A stretch of 64,000 bases of DNA from Oscillospiraceae bacterium (GTDB lineage: Bacteria; Bacillota; Clostridia; Oscillospirales; Oscillospiraceae), in contig SVLT01000005.1 of NCBI GenBank assembly GCA_015067845.1, positions 62,001 to 126,000 of the forward strand. The letters are read 5' to 3'. Within the stretch, counting starts at the first letter, position 1. Each line of letters starts with the position of its first letter. The position numbers and the translations under genes were made by a program. Of this stretch, positions 8,988-17,012 are shown one piece after another. The notes under the pieces were generated by a model. It saw only the letters and a program-made list of their open reading frames with translations. It was not told the origin of the DNA and ran no database searches.

Positions 8988-9016
8988 TTGACAGAAAACG
9001 ACAAAAATGGTATAAT
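8988..9016 (+). promoter_or_regulatory. Perfect consensus sigma-A promoter of the lipoprotein gene
   Basis: TTGACA, 17 bases, TATAAT. Transcription should start near 9023, which places the first in-frame ATG at 8970 outside the message. Confidence 0.92.
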
Positions 9017-9044
9017 TACTAAAAAATATGAAGGAGGGATCACT

Positions 9045-10397
9045 ATACGCAGGACATTTCTTTGCGGCACGCTTGCTGTTTTGCTGCTGTTTTCCGTTGC
9101 TCTGACCGGCTGTAAAAAAGAGAAACCGGTGGAATATGAGCCTGAGAGCGCCATCGCCCTTTGGGAGAAAATCGAGAAAAATATGGACGGCGTGCGCTCC
9201 ATGAAGACGGACATCATCATGGATATGGTGTATTACACCATGGGCTATGAGGTGCGTATGAACAGCTCCGGAAGCGTGCTGGTGACACCGGAATCCTATT
9301 ATGCAGACAACCGAACAACTGCCAAGTGCGAGGAGCTTTCTCAGATGCAGGAAGTCAGCACGGTCGAAGCATACTATGACGGCAAAATGTACACAGCCAC
9401 AAATGACGGTTACTACGATCAGAAGTTCTGTTCGCCCATGGCCTGGGAGGATTTCCGGCGGTCAAAAAGCGGCTTGTTTGTGGATGAAATCGATTTCGCT
9501 GCCTGTACCGCCAGCAAGTTCTCCAAAGAGGAGGACGGCACCTGGACACTTCAATTTTCCGGATACGCCAAAAAGACCATCGATGAAGTTCTGGGAAGCA
9601 TGATGATCTCCGATACGGAGCTGGGTGTGTCGATTACCGATATGCATGTTAAGGTAACCGCAGATGCTGATTTCTACATCCAGAAGGTGGATATTTCTCT
9701 TGTGTTTGCCGAGAGCGAATCCCGGCCCCGGCTTACCGTTGTTGCCCGATATTCCGGGTTTGATACCACACGGGTCGATCCGGCAATGCTGTCACTGTCT
9801 GAGTACGCAGAGGTGGCAGATGTGCGTGTTTTGAATTATGTATCCCAGGTTTTGAAAGAGAAACAGGATGCTTCCGAAGGTGCATTTACCCTGGATATCA
9901 CCACCGCCTATGACATGAAGAAGGAAAACGTCCGGTACGAGGAGCATGATCAGGTCTCCTACGGCAGAAAAAACGGCGGGTATTATTATGCCATTGATGC
10001 CCAGGTGGATGACCAAAGTCTGACCATGACCTATCAAAACGGCGAGCAGACGGTAATCTCCGGAGACCAGTCCCAAACCGTTACGCAGCCCGAAGCGGAG
10101 GCAAAGGCATTTATCGACAGCCTGATCGATTATGCCAGATACAGCGGCATCAGCGTAACAGATATCCAAAAACCGGAAACCGGTGTGTTTGTGCTCACGG
10201 TTGAGCGGTTGGATCTTTCTCTGTATCAGGCCTCTGTGGCCGGGACAGGCATTACACTGGAGTCTGGTACGCAGACGATCACCGTATTCTTTACGGATAA
10301 AATATTCACAGGAATGGAAAGTACGGCTGTAATTACAGCCAGGTACGAGGACGAAGCGGTACAAATAACGATTACATCTTCCATGCAGCTTGCCTGA
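9045..10397 (+). CDS. Lipoprotein of unknown function, apparent AUA start
   Basis: About 450 residues with a clear lipoprotein signal: two arginines, a hydrophobic stretch and the lipobox LTGC, then a Lys/Glu-rich linker. The mature part shows two consecutive regions with similar pattern (residues about 30-250 and 265-450), each rich in beta strands with YYA/YY segments. This recalls LolA/DUF6612-like folds, but I cannot assign a family firmly. The perfect promoter and AGGAGG at 9032-9037 point to a start at 9045, seven bases on, but the codon there is ATA. No ATG, GTG or TTG lies in frame between the transcription start and the signal peptide. An ATG at 9028 is out of frame and ends after about 25 codons. 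Confidence 0.75.
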   Translation: MRRTFLCGTLAVLLLFSVALTGCKKEKPVEYEPESAIALWEKIEKNMDGVRSMKTDIIMDMVYYTMGYEVRMNSSGSVLVTPESYYADNRTTAKCEELSQMQEVSTVEAYYDGKMYTATNDGYYDQKFCSPMAWEDFRRSKSGLFVDEIDFAACTASKFSKEEDGTWTLQFSGYAKKTIDEVLGSMMISDTELGVSITDMHVKVTADADFYIQKVDISLVFAESESRPRLTVVARYSGFDTTRVDPAMLSLSEYAEVADVRVLNYVSQVLKEKQDASEGAFTLDITTAYDMKKENVRYEEHDQVSYGRKNGGYYYAIDAQVDDQSLTMTYQNGEQTVISGDQSQTVTQPEAEAKAFIDSLIDYARYSGISVTDIQKPETGVFVLTVERLDLSLYQASVAGTGITLESGTQTITVFFTDKIFTGMESTAVITARYEDEAVQITITSSMQLA

Positions 10398-10398
10398 T

Positions 10399-10430
10399 AA
10401 AAAGGACATCCTCCGGGATGTCCTTTTTTA
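10399..10430 (+). terminator. Intrinsic terminator of the lipoprotein gene
   Basis: AAAAAGGACATCC pairs perfectly with GGATGTCCTTTTT around a TCCG tetraloop, followed by more T. Confidence 0.92.
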
Positions 10431-10454
10431 GAATTTAAGATTTCTTTAAGTGCC

Positions 10455-10483
10455 TTGACATTTCCTTTCTAAAATTTTACAGT
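10455..10483 (+). promoter_or_regulatory. Promoter of the YwaF-like membrane protein gene
   Basis: TTGACA, 17 bases, TACAGT, directly after the preceding terminator. Confidence 0.7.
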
Positions 10484-10514
10484 AAGCATACCAAAGATCG
10501 ACAAGAAAGTTGGT

Positions 10515-11378
10515 ATGTGTATGTTTATTGCGATGTTCAACGGTTGGTATTTCTTCTGGCTGATCCTTGCAGCCGGCGGAATTGTGGGTCTGTATTTTGG
10601 CTTGCGTAATGCAAGCGTCAAAGTGCAGAAAGGGGTATTGTTCGGTCTGCTGATTTTCGGTCTGCTCCTGCACTTTCTGAAGGTGTATATCCCGCCTTAT
10701 TCCGTGGACGAGGCCCGTATGCTCCGTGACAGCTGGTTTGTCAACATCTGCGGCGCGAATATTGCCCTGTTCCCGTTCTTCTTCTGGTCAAAAAATGACA
10801 AGATCAAGGATTATATGTTCTACATCGGCGTGCTCAGCGGCCTGATCGCCCTGTTCTATCCCCAGGAGCCTATTGCCAAAACGGATCAGTTGGGTGAACA
10901 GTTGGATATTGTGCGTTTCTACTACCACCATTGGATGGTCATGGCGGTTCCGCTGCTGATGGTGCTGTTCGGCCATCACAAACTGTCCTACAAGCGGATC
11001 CTTACCGCACCTACGGGACTGTTGCTTTTGATGCTGTTTATCATCCTCAATCAGATATTCCAGTCGGAGCTGGGCTATATCCCTCTGCGTAATCAGGAAG
11101 ATTTCTTCGACATCGGCTACAAAAATACATCCTACATTTGGGGCCCGGGTACCAATGATGCCATTGGTGATTTTCTCGCCCTGTTTACGCCGGACTTCTT
11201 TAAGACCGTTCCGGTTGGGGAGTTTGCCGGACAGACAAAATACTGGCCCTGGTTTTGGATGATCGTTCCGGTCTATGTGCTGGTCACACCGCTGTCCTTC
11301 GGCCTGTCCATGATCTTTGACCACAAGGGCCTTTCTTCCGATTTGAAGAAACTGAATAAAAGCAAGGTTACAAAATAA
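10515..11378 (+). CDS. Polytopic membrane protein, possibly TMEM164/YwaF-like
   Basis: A 287-residue protein with about seven hydrophobic helices, an early FFWLILAAGGIVGLYFGLR segment and conserved-looking charged and histidine positions between helices (YHHW, GHHKLSYKR). The pattern resembles the YwaF/TIGR02206 family, now grouped with TMEM164, whose bacterial function is unknown; this assignment is tentative. A large loop near residues 185-220 carries GPGTNDAIGDF. The start is uncertain: ATGs at 10515, 10521 and 10533 are all in frame and only a weak AGAAAG site precedes them. The gene stands alone between its own promoter and terminator. Confidence 0.7.
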   Translation: MCMFIAMFNGWYFFWLILAAGGIVGLYFGLRNASVKVQKGVLFGLLIFGLLLHFLKVYIPPYSVDEARMLRDSWFVNICGANIALFPFFFWSKNDKIKDYMFYIGVLSGLIALFYPQEPIAKTDQLGEQLDIVRFYYHHWMVMAVPLLMVLFGHHKLSYKRILTAPTGLLLLMLFIILNQIFQSELGYIPLRNQEDFFDIGYKNTSYIWGPGTNDAIGDFLALFTPDFFKTVPVGEFAGQTKYWPWFWMIVPVYVLVTPLSFGLSMIFDHKGLSSDLKKLNKSKVTK

Positions 11379-11380
11379 TC

Positions 11381-11406
11381 CAAAGCACGCCGAAAGGCGT
11401 GCTTTG
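11381..11406 (+). terminator. Intrinsic terminator of the YwaF-like gene
   Basis: CAAAGCACGCC pairs with GGCGTGCTTTG around a GAAA tetraloop. The downstream T run is short (TCCTTT). Confidence 0.8.
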
Positions 11407-11413
11407 TCCTTTG

Positions 11414-11442
11414 TTGACACTTTTCCATAAGGATGCTACAAT
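11414..11442 (+). promoter_or_regulatory. Promoter of the fumarase operon
   Basis: TTGACA, 17 bases, TACAAT, about 35 bases before the first fumarase gene. Confidence 0.85.
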
Positions 11443-11476
11443 ATCCTTATTAGAGAATGCTGTTAGGAGAATTGCT

Positions 11477-12316
11477 ATGCGTCAAATTGGAGCGGAGAAA
11501 ATAACCGAAGCGGTGGCAAGGCTTTGCATTGAGGCAAACTGCCATTTGAGCCAGGATATCAAATCCAGACTGGATGCCATGTATGCCCAGGAAACCTGGC
11601 CCCAGGCCAGAGAGATATTGGAAAGAATCATTGATAATTTCCAGATCGCAGACCGGGAAAATGTTCCCGTCTGCCAGGATACCGGTATGGCCTGCGTTTT
11701 CTTGAAAATCGGTCAGGATGTCCATGTGGACGGTGACATTACCGACGCGGTCAATGCGGGTGTGCGCCGCGGCTATGGCGAGGGCTACCTGCGCAAGAGC
11801 GTGGTGCGGGATCCCCTGGACCGGGTGAATACCGGGGATAATACGCCGGCTATGCTGTATGTGGAATTGGTATCCGGAGACCAAATCGAGATCACCGTGG
11901 CGCCCAAGGGCTTCGGAAGCGAGAATATGAGCCAGATCAAAATGCTCCGTCCCTCTGATGGAGTGCAGGGTGTCAAGGATTTTGTGCTGAAAGTTGTGGA
12001 AGATGCCGGCCCCAACCCCTGTCCGCCCATCGTGGTTGGTGTGGGTATCGGCGGCACATTTGACAAGGCGGCCTATATGGCCAAGAAAGCCCTGCTTCGC
12101 AGTGTGGACGAACCGAACGAACAGCCTTTTTATGCAGGGTTGGAAAAAGAACTGCTGGAAAGCATCAATGCATTGGGCATCGGCCCACAGGGCCTTGGCG
12201 GCAAAACCACCGCTTTGGCAGTGAATATTGAAACCTGTCCCACCCACATTGCAGGGCTTCCCGTGGCGGTGAATATCAACTGCCATGTGACCCGGCACAA
12301 AACGGAGGTGCTGTGA
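11477..12316 (+). CDS. Class I fumarate hydratase, alpha subunit
   Basis: A 279-residue alpha subunit of the oxygen-sensitive iron-sulfur fumarase/L-tartrate dehydratase family, interconverting fumarate and malate. The three expected [4Fe-4S] cysteines are visible in VCQDTGMACVF, in NPCPPIVVGVGIGG, and in ETCPTHIAGLPVAVN. The frame is open to 11399, but that would lie before the promoter; GTTAGGAGAATTGCT before the ATG at 11477 and the family N-terminus support this start. The beta subunit gene starts two bases after the stop. Tartrate dehydratase cannot be excluded by sequence alone; fumarase is the more usual role in a solitary pair. Confidence 0.9.
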   Translation: MRQIGAEKITEAVARLCIEANCHLSQDIKSRLDAMYAQETWPQAREILERIIDNFQIADRENVPVCQDTGMACVFLKIGQDVHVDGDITDAVNAGVRRGYGEGYLRKSVVRDPLDRVNTGDNTPAMLYVELVSGDQIEITVAPKGFGSENMSQIKMLRPSDGVQGVKDFVLKVVEDAGPNPCPPIVVGVGIGGTFDKAAYMAKKALLRSVDEPNEQPFYAGLEKELLESINALGIGPQGLGGKTTALAVNIETCPTHIAGLPVAVNINCHVTRHKTEVL

Positions 12317-12317
12317 T

Positions 12318-12899
12318 ATGGCAACAGTAAAGATTACAACGCCCCTGACCCAGGATAAGGTAAAACAGCTGCGCTCAGGGGATAGCTGCCTGATCTCCGG
12401 TGTGATCTACACCGCCCGGGACGCGGCCCACAAACGGCTGTGCGAGCTGGTGGCGGCAGGAAAAGAACTGCCCCTGGATGTAAAGGACAGCATCATTTAC
12501 TTTGTTGGCCCGACCCCGGCCAAGCCCGGGCAAACCATCGGTTCAGCTGGACCTACCACGTCTTATCGTATGGATGCATACAGTCCAACTCTCATCAAAC
12601 TGGGTCTGACCGGCATGATCGGCAAGGGCAAGCGGGGAGCAGAGGTTGTGGATGCCATGAAAGAGCATGGCGCGGTGTATTTCGGTGCCATCGGCGGCTG
12701 CGGCGCGCTTTTGAGCAAGTGTATCAAAAAATCGGAGCTCGTAGCCTACGAGGATCTGGGCGCGGAGGCGATCCGCCGCCTGGAAGTGGAGGATTTTCCG
12801 GTCATCGTCATTATCGACAGCCAGGGGAACAATCTGTACCAGTCTGGAAGAGCAAATTATTTGGCAGAAAAAGAAAAGATTTCCGAAAATAATGCTTGA
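12318..12899 (+). CDS. Class I fumarate hydratase, beta subunit
   Basis: A 193-residue swivelling-domain partner of the alpha subunit. Conserved parts are LISGVIYTARDAAHKR, the GPTPAKPGQTIGSAGPTTSYRMD stretch (shown only in part: GPTTSYRMD) that binds substrate, GMIGKG, and GAIGGCGALL. Length is normal for a separate beta subunit. The ribosome site GGAGGTGCTGTGAT lies in the end of the alpha gene, and the genes are almost contiguous, so the subunits are made together. The rplS promoter begins inside the last codons. Confidence 0.9.
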   Translation: MATVKITTPLTQDKVKQLRSGDSCLISGVIYTARDAAHKRLCELVAAGKELPLDVKDSIIYFVGPTPAKPGQTIGSAGPTTSYRMDAYSPTLIKLGLTGMIGKGKRGAEVVDAMKEHGAVYFGAIGGCGALLSKCIKKSELVAYEDLGAEAIRRLEVEDFPVIVIIDSQGNNLYQSGRANYLAEKEKISENNA

Positions 12900-12924
12900 T
12901 TTTTGGAAAATGCTGTGCTATAAT
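12896..12924 (+). promoter_or_regulatory. Promoter of rplS
   Basis: TTGATT, 17 bases, TATAAT. The -35 box overlaps the stop codon of the fumarase beta gene. Confidence 0.85.
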
Positions 12925-12929
12925 GGCTC

Positions 12930-12990
12930 AGTCTGAAATCAAGGTGAGTCCTCTGCGGGCTAAAATGCGCCGTAAGAACGCCTAATATTT
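12930..12990 (+). ncRNA. Candidate L19 ribosomal protein leader
   Basis: The 80-base 5' region of rplS holds nested helices: AGTCC/GGGCT as a small hairpin, enclosed by GGTG pairing with CGCC. Autoregulatory L19 leaders are known upstream of rplS in Firmicutes. I infer this from position and fold and could not test it against the family model. Confidence 0.45.
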
Positions 12991-13005
12991 AAGGAGGACA
13001 AGTTT

Positions 13006-13347
13006 ATGGATTTGGTAAAGGCTCTGGCCAGCCAGTACATGAAGGAAGAACTGCCCGAAGTTCAGGTCGGTGACACCGTTCGTGTGCATGTGCGTATCAA
13101 GGAAGGTTCCCGCGAGCGTATCCAGGTGTTTGAAGGCACCGTTATCGCCCGCAAGCACGGTGGAATCGGTGAGACCATCACCGTTCGTCGTATCAGCTAC
13201 GGCGTCGGCTGCGAGAAGGTCTTCCCCCTGCATTCCCCCAATGTTGCAATGATCGAAACCGTCCGTCACGGTAAGGTTCGTCGTGCAAAGCTGTACTATC
13301 TCCGCGATCGTATGGGCAAGGCTGCCAAGATCAAAGAGAAGGTCTAA
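13006..13347 (+). CDS. rplS: 50S ribosomal protein L19
   Basis: A 113-residue L19, located at the 30S-50S interface. Recognisable family stretches are [30 protein letters not shown], and [15 protein letters not shown]. The ribosome site AAGGAGGAC is strong and the codons are those of a highly expressed gene. It has its own promoter and terminator, separate from trmD, unlike the usual trmD-rplS arrangement. Confidence 0.97.
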   Translation: MDLVKALASQYMKEELPEVQVGDTVRVHVRIKEGSRERIQVFEGTVIARKHGGIGETITVRRISYGVGCEKVFPLHSPNVAMIETVRHGKVRRAKLYYLRDRMGKAAKIKEKV

Positions 13348-13355
13348 CAAAAAAC

Positions 13356-13388
13356 GAAAAAAAAGAGGGCTTGCCCTCTTTTTTTTTG
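13356..13388 (+). terminator. Intrinsic terminator of rplS
   Basis: An A-rich arm plus AGAGGGC pairs with GCCCTCT and a run of nine T. The T run is reused as the upstream region of the lepB -10 box (TATAAT at 13402), which lacks a good -35. Confidence 0.92.
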
Positions 13389-13469
13389 TACGCTTTTGGT
13401 TTATAATGGTAGACAAGTGTAAAAGGGGAGCTTTGCCCATTTGCCCATACAGAATTGGAAGTGATCATT

Positions 13470-14234
13470 TTGGATGAAAAAGAACTGAAGGAAAATGTTC
13501 CGGAAAAGGATATTGAGGAGCTTTTGCAGTGGTGGCATCAGGAAGAAAATGCACAGGACGGTGCCACAGTTGAAGAGGAAGCCACACCTGCTGAGAACGC
13601 CACACCTGATGAGGAAGCCGTACCAGAGAAAAGACCTTCCCGCCGCCATACAAAGACCGGCTGGCAGGGAACGCTGCTTATGTACCTGCACGACCTTGTA
13701 TATCTGCTGTCCGGTTTGATTTTGGTGTTTTTGCTGCTGTTCCGGGTGGTGATCGTATCCGGTACATCTATGAATAATACCTTGTTGGATGGGGACTATC
13801 TGCTCCTTTTGAGCACGACCTTCTATCAGGATCCCCAGCCGGGCGATGTGATCGTGGCCAGCAAGCAAAGCTATGACAACGGCGCGCCCATCGTCAAGCG
13901 CGTCATCGCCACAGAGGGCCAGTGGGTCTCCATTGATTTTACCGAAGGCGTTGTGTATGTAGGCGATTCACTGGATACCATGAAGCCCCTGGATGAGCCC
14001 TACACCCTGACTCCTACAAATACCAGCGAGGGAATTGCGTTTCCTTTGCAGGTGTCCGAGGGCTGTCTGTTTGTCATGGGTGACAATCGGAATGGCTCCA
14101 AGGACAGCCGCCATCCCGAGATCGGCCTTGTGGACAAGCGGGAAGTGTTGGGAAAGGTTGTTTTCCTGTTTGTCCCCGGAACCAATGAGGGCGAGGAAGA
14201 GCAGGATTTTGGCAGAATTGGAGTGGTGGACTGA
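13470..14234 (+). CDS. lepB: Type I signal peptidase
   Basis: This membrane serine protease removes signal peptides from exported proteins. Starting from TTG at 13470 it has 254 residues: an acidic Pro/Ala/Glu-rich N-terminal extension of about 60 residues, one transmembrane helix (about 75-95), catalytic Ser100 in SGTSMNNTL, catalytic Lys143 in PIVKRVIA, and the GDNRNGSKDSR box near the C-terminus. TTG is chosen because GGAAGTG lies eight bases before it; an earlier TTG at 13455 is possible. The cytoplasmic acidic extension is longer than in Bacillus SipS. Its stop overlaps the rbgA start (TGATG). Confidence 0.92.
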   Translation: MDEKELKENVPEKDIEELLQWWHQEENAQDGATVEEEATPAENATPDEEAVPEKRPSRRHTKTGWQGTLLMYLHDLVYLLSGLILVFLLLFRVVIVSGTSMNNTLLDGDYLLLLSTTFYQDPQPGDVIVASKQSYDNGAPIVKRVIATEGQWVSIDFTEGVVYVGDSLDTMKPLDEPYTLTPTNTSEGIAFPLQVSEGCLFVMGDNRNGSKDSRHPEIGLVDKREVLGKVVFLFVPGTNEGEEEQDFGRIGVVD

Positions 14235-15106
14235 TGCAGGAGCAAATGAACATCCAATGGTATCCCGGTCACATGACCAAGACCCGCCGTCAGATCGAAG
14301 CGGATCTGAAGCAGGTGGATGCGGTGTGCGAGATCGTGGATGCCCGGATTCCCTTTGCCAGCCGCAATCCGGATATTGATGCCATTTGCGGCGACAAACC
14401 CCGGATCGTCATTCTCAACCGTATGGATCTGGCTGACCCGGAGGCTACAAAGCGCTGGGTGGCTTATTTCAAGGGCAAGGGAATGGCCGCCATCCCTACT
14501 GACTGCAAAAGCCGGAAGGGAATCAGCGATTTCCAGCCGGCGGTGCGGTCTGTTCTGAAAGAGAAAATTGCCCGTAATGCGGCAAAAGGCATGAACCGCC
14601 CTCTGCGGGTCATGATCGTGGGAATCCCCAATGTGGGCAAATCCACGCTGATCAATCAGATTTCCGGTCGCAAGGGCGCAAAGGCTGAAAATAGGCCCGG
14701 TGTGACCCGGGGCAAGCAGTGGGTAACGGTGGACAACAGTCTGCTTTTGCTGGATACCCCCGGCATCCTGTGGCCCAGATTTGAGGACCCGGAAGTTGGC
14801 ATGATGCTGGCATATACCGGTGCTGTCAAGGATGGTATTCTGGATGTGGAAGAACTGGCGTGCCACCTGATCAGTGTGCTCCACAAGCGGTATCCGGAAT
14901 CTTTGAAAGAACGGTACAAATTGGAAGCAGAGCAGGGGACACCCGGCTATGAACTGCTGGAAATGGCAGGCCGCAAACGCGGATTCCTGATCTCCGGCGG
15001 TGAGATCGACACGGAGCGTATGGCCAAGGTGCTTTTGGACGAATATCGCAGCGGCAAGCTGGGCCGCATTACCTTTGAAGAACCAGCGGAGGAACAAGAT
15101 GTCTGA
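14234..15106 (+). CDS. rbgA: Ribosome biogenesis GTPase RbgA (YlqF)
   Basis: A 290-residue circularly permuted GTPase needed for late 50S assembly. The G motifs occur in the permuted order: G4 (NRMD) first, then G1 GIPNVGKSTLIN and G3 DTPGI. The N-terminus IQWYPGHMTKTRRQI is the RbgA signature, and the C-terminal ANTAR-like helices follow. The first ATG overlaps the lepB stop; a second ATG at 14246, after GCAGGAG, would also fit the family N-terminus. rplS-lepB-rbgA-rnhB is the familiar Firmicutes order. Confidence 0.95.
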   Translation: MQEQMNIQWYPGHMTKTRRQIEADLKQVDAVCEIVDARIPFASRNPDIDAICGDKPRIVILNRMDLADPEATKRWVAYFKGKGMAAIPTDCKSRKGISDFQPAVRSVLKEKIARNAAKGMNRPLRVMIVGIPNVGKSTLINQISGRKGAKAENRPGVTRGKQWVTVDNSLLLLDTPGILWPRFEDPEVGMMLAYTGAVKDGILDVEELACHLISVLHKRYPESLKERYKLEAEQGTPGYELLEMAGRKRGFLISGGEIDTERMAKVLLDEYRSGKLGRITFEEPAEEQDV

Positions 15107-15713
15107 GAAAAATTTGTGGGAAATTGAAGATACCCTGAAAGAAAAGGGTGTTGGTATCATCTGCGGTGTGGATGAAGCAGGCCGCGGTCCGCTGGCCGGC
15201 CCTGTGTATGCCGCGGCGGTGATCCTGCCGGAGCATTTGGAGATCCCGGGCCTGGACGACAGCAAAAAGCTGACGGACAAGCGCCGCCGGGAGCTGATGC
15301 CCATTATTAAAGAACAGGCAATTGCCTACGGTATCGGCTTTGCCACGGAGCAGGAGATCGACGAGATCAACATCCTGCAGGCAACCTTTTTGGCTATGGA
15401 GCGTGCCATCGCCCAGTTGGAGGGCAAGGCGGATTTTGCCCTGATCGACGGCAACCGGGAAAAGGATTTCGGTCTTCCCGTGATGACAGTGGTCAAGGGC
15501 GACAGCCGCAGCGCAAATATTGCCGCCGCATCTGTTTTGGCAAAGGTCAGCCGTGACGAATATATGGAAGAAATGGCAAAGCAGTACCCGGAGTATGGTT
15601 TTGAGATCCACAAGGGCTACGGCACAAAGGCCCATTATGAGGCTCTGCGTACATATGGACATTGTCCGCTGCACCGCGTGACCTTCCTGAAGAAATTCTA
15701 TGGCGACAAGTAA
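15099..15713 (+). CDS. rnhB: Ribonuclease HII
   Basis: A 204-residue RNase HII that nicks RNA in RNA-DNA hybrids and removes misincorporated ribonucleotides. The active-site motif GVDEAGRGPLAGPV contains Asp25 and Glu26; further acidic ligands lie in LIDGNREKDF and in AAASVLAKVSRDEYM. The frame extends upstream, but GCGGAGGAACAAG and the family N-terminus support ATG at 15099, eight bases inside the end of rbgA. The end overlaps yraN. Confidence 0.95.
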   Translation: MSEKNLWEIEDTLKEKGVGIICGVDEAGRGPLAGPVYAAAVILPEHLEIPGLDDSKKLTDKRRRELMPIIKEQAIAYGIGFATEQEIDEINILQATFLAMERAIAQLEGKADFALIDGNREKDFGLPVMTVVKGDSRSANIAAASVLAKVSRDEYMEEMAKQYPEYGFEIHKGYGTKAHYEALRTYGHCPLHRVTFLKKFYGDK

Positions 15714-16065
15714 GCTCAGCGGCGCATGGGGTGAGGCGCTGGCGGCGGAGTATCTGCGAAAAAAGCGGTATAAACTGGTGGCCGCAGGCTACCGCTCCCG
15801 TTTTGGCGAGATAGATCTGATCGTAGAAAACAAGAAGTCTTTGGTTTTCGTAGAAGTCAAACTACGCAAAAGCGGGGATTTTGCCGCTGCCCGGGAGTAT
15901 GTAAACCGGGCAAAGCAGGACAGGATCCGGGTTACCGCGTCCATGTACCTGTCCCAAAATCCCACCAATTTGCAGCCCCGTTTTGATGTGGTGGAGATCT
16001 ACGCACCCCAGGGTGAGCGCACGCAAGCACCCCAAATTACCCATATGGAGGATGCCTTTCGATGA
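15700..16065 (+). CDS. UPF0102/YraN family endonuclease-like protein
   Basis: A 121-residue YraN-family protein. It shows the restriction-endonuclease-like core GEIDLIVENKKSLVFVEVKLR, given in part as GEIDLIVE and FVEVKLR, with the Asp, Glu and Lys typical of the fold. Biological role is not established in the family. It overlaps rnhB by 14 bases and the next gene by four (ATGA), the usual rnhB-yraN pairing. Confidence 0.9.
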   Translation: MATSKLSGAWGEALAAEYLRKKRYKLVAAGYRSRFGEIDLIVENKKSLVFVEVKLRKSGDFAAAREYVNRAKQDRIRVTASMYLSQNPTNLQPRFDVVEIYAPQGERTQAPQITHMEDAFR

Positions 16066-17012
16066 ATTTTCCGGTTTTTGATTTACATTGCGATACGGCC
16101 TGCGCCCTGCTGGGAGAGGATCTGCGGCAGGCAGGCTCGTTGCGGAAAAACGAGTACCACATCGATCTGGAACGGGCATCTGCGTTGCCCGGTTATGCCC
16201 AGTGCTTTGCCTGTTTTACAACCCCCAGAACCAACCGTCCCGGTGGAACCACGGATACCCAACTTCTGGAACGGGAGATGGTATCGGTTTTGCGGGAAGT
16301 GGAGAAGAACAAGAATCTGATTTCCCTTGCTTACACTGCAAAGGAAATCGAGGAAAACCGTAAGAACGGAAAAATGTCCGCCATCCTGACCCTGGAAGGG
16401 GCGGCTGGCTTCGGCTTTGACCCGGCACTTTTGGAAGACCTGTATAAAGTCGGTTTTCGGATCACCTCCTTGGGCTGGAACGAAAAAAATGTGCTCTGCG
16501 GCAGCCACAAGACCGGCGGCGGTCTGACGGACAAAGGCAGAGAATATGTGTTCGAGGCCCAAAGATTGGGAATGTTGATCGATGTAAGCCACATCAGCGA
16601 CGAGGCTTTTTGGGACATCATGGACATTACCCAGGCGCCGGTGATCGCCACCCATTCCAATTCCCGGGCCGTGTGCAATGTCAGCCGGAATCTGACGGAT
16701 GATATGTTCAAGGCGATCTGCCAAACCGGTGGCGTGGCAGGACTGAATCTGTATGCGGAATTCCTGGGTGAAAATGCAACCCTGGATACCGTCTGTGACC
16801 ATGTGGAGCATTGGCTGGCGCTTGGGGGCGAAAAGCATATCGCCCTGGGCGGCGATCTGGATGGCTGTGATGATCTGCCTGCCGGTTTTGCCGGCGTGCA
16901 GGATTATCCCAAGTTGGCCGAGGCTTTGCTGAAGCGTGGAATCTGCGAGCAGATCGTACAAGATATTTTCTGGAACAACGCGATGGGAGTGTTTGAAAAA
17001 TGCTGTATGTAA
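16062..17012 (+). CDS. Membrane dipeptidase (peptidase M19) family protein
   Basis: A 316-residue zinc dipeptidase of the renal dipeptidase family. Metal ligands and substrate residues are visible: HCDT near residue 9, LEGAAGFG with the bridging glutamate near residue 110, DVSHISD and THSNSRAVCN for the two histidines, and GGDLDG near residue 265. Bacterial homologues cleave dipeptides, including those with D-residues. There is no signal peptide, so it is cytoplasmic. It overlaps both neighbours slightly and belongs to the operon starting at lepB. Confidence 0.9.
   Translation: MNFPVFDLHCDTACALLGEDLRQAGSLRKNEYHIDLERASALPGYAQCFACFTTPRTNRPGGTTDTQLLEREMVSVLREVEKNKNLISLAYTAKEIEENRKNGKMSAILTLEGAAGFGFDPALLEDLYKVGFRITSLGWNEKNVLCGSHKTGGGLTDKGREYVFEAQRLGMLIDVSHISDEAFWDIMDITQAPVIATHSNSRAVCNVSRNLTDDMFKAICQTGGVAGLNLYAEFLGENATLDTVCDHVEHWLALGGEKHIALGGDLDGCDDLPAGFAGVQDYPKLAEALLKRGICEQIVQDIFWNNAMGVFEKCCM

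Noticed and set aside
8970..9044. Upstream ATG start for the lipoprotein
   Set aside because: The ATG lies before the perfect promoter and would put 25 hydrophilic residues before a standard lipoprotein signal.
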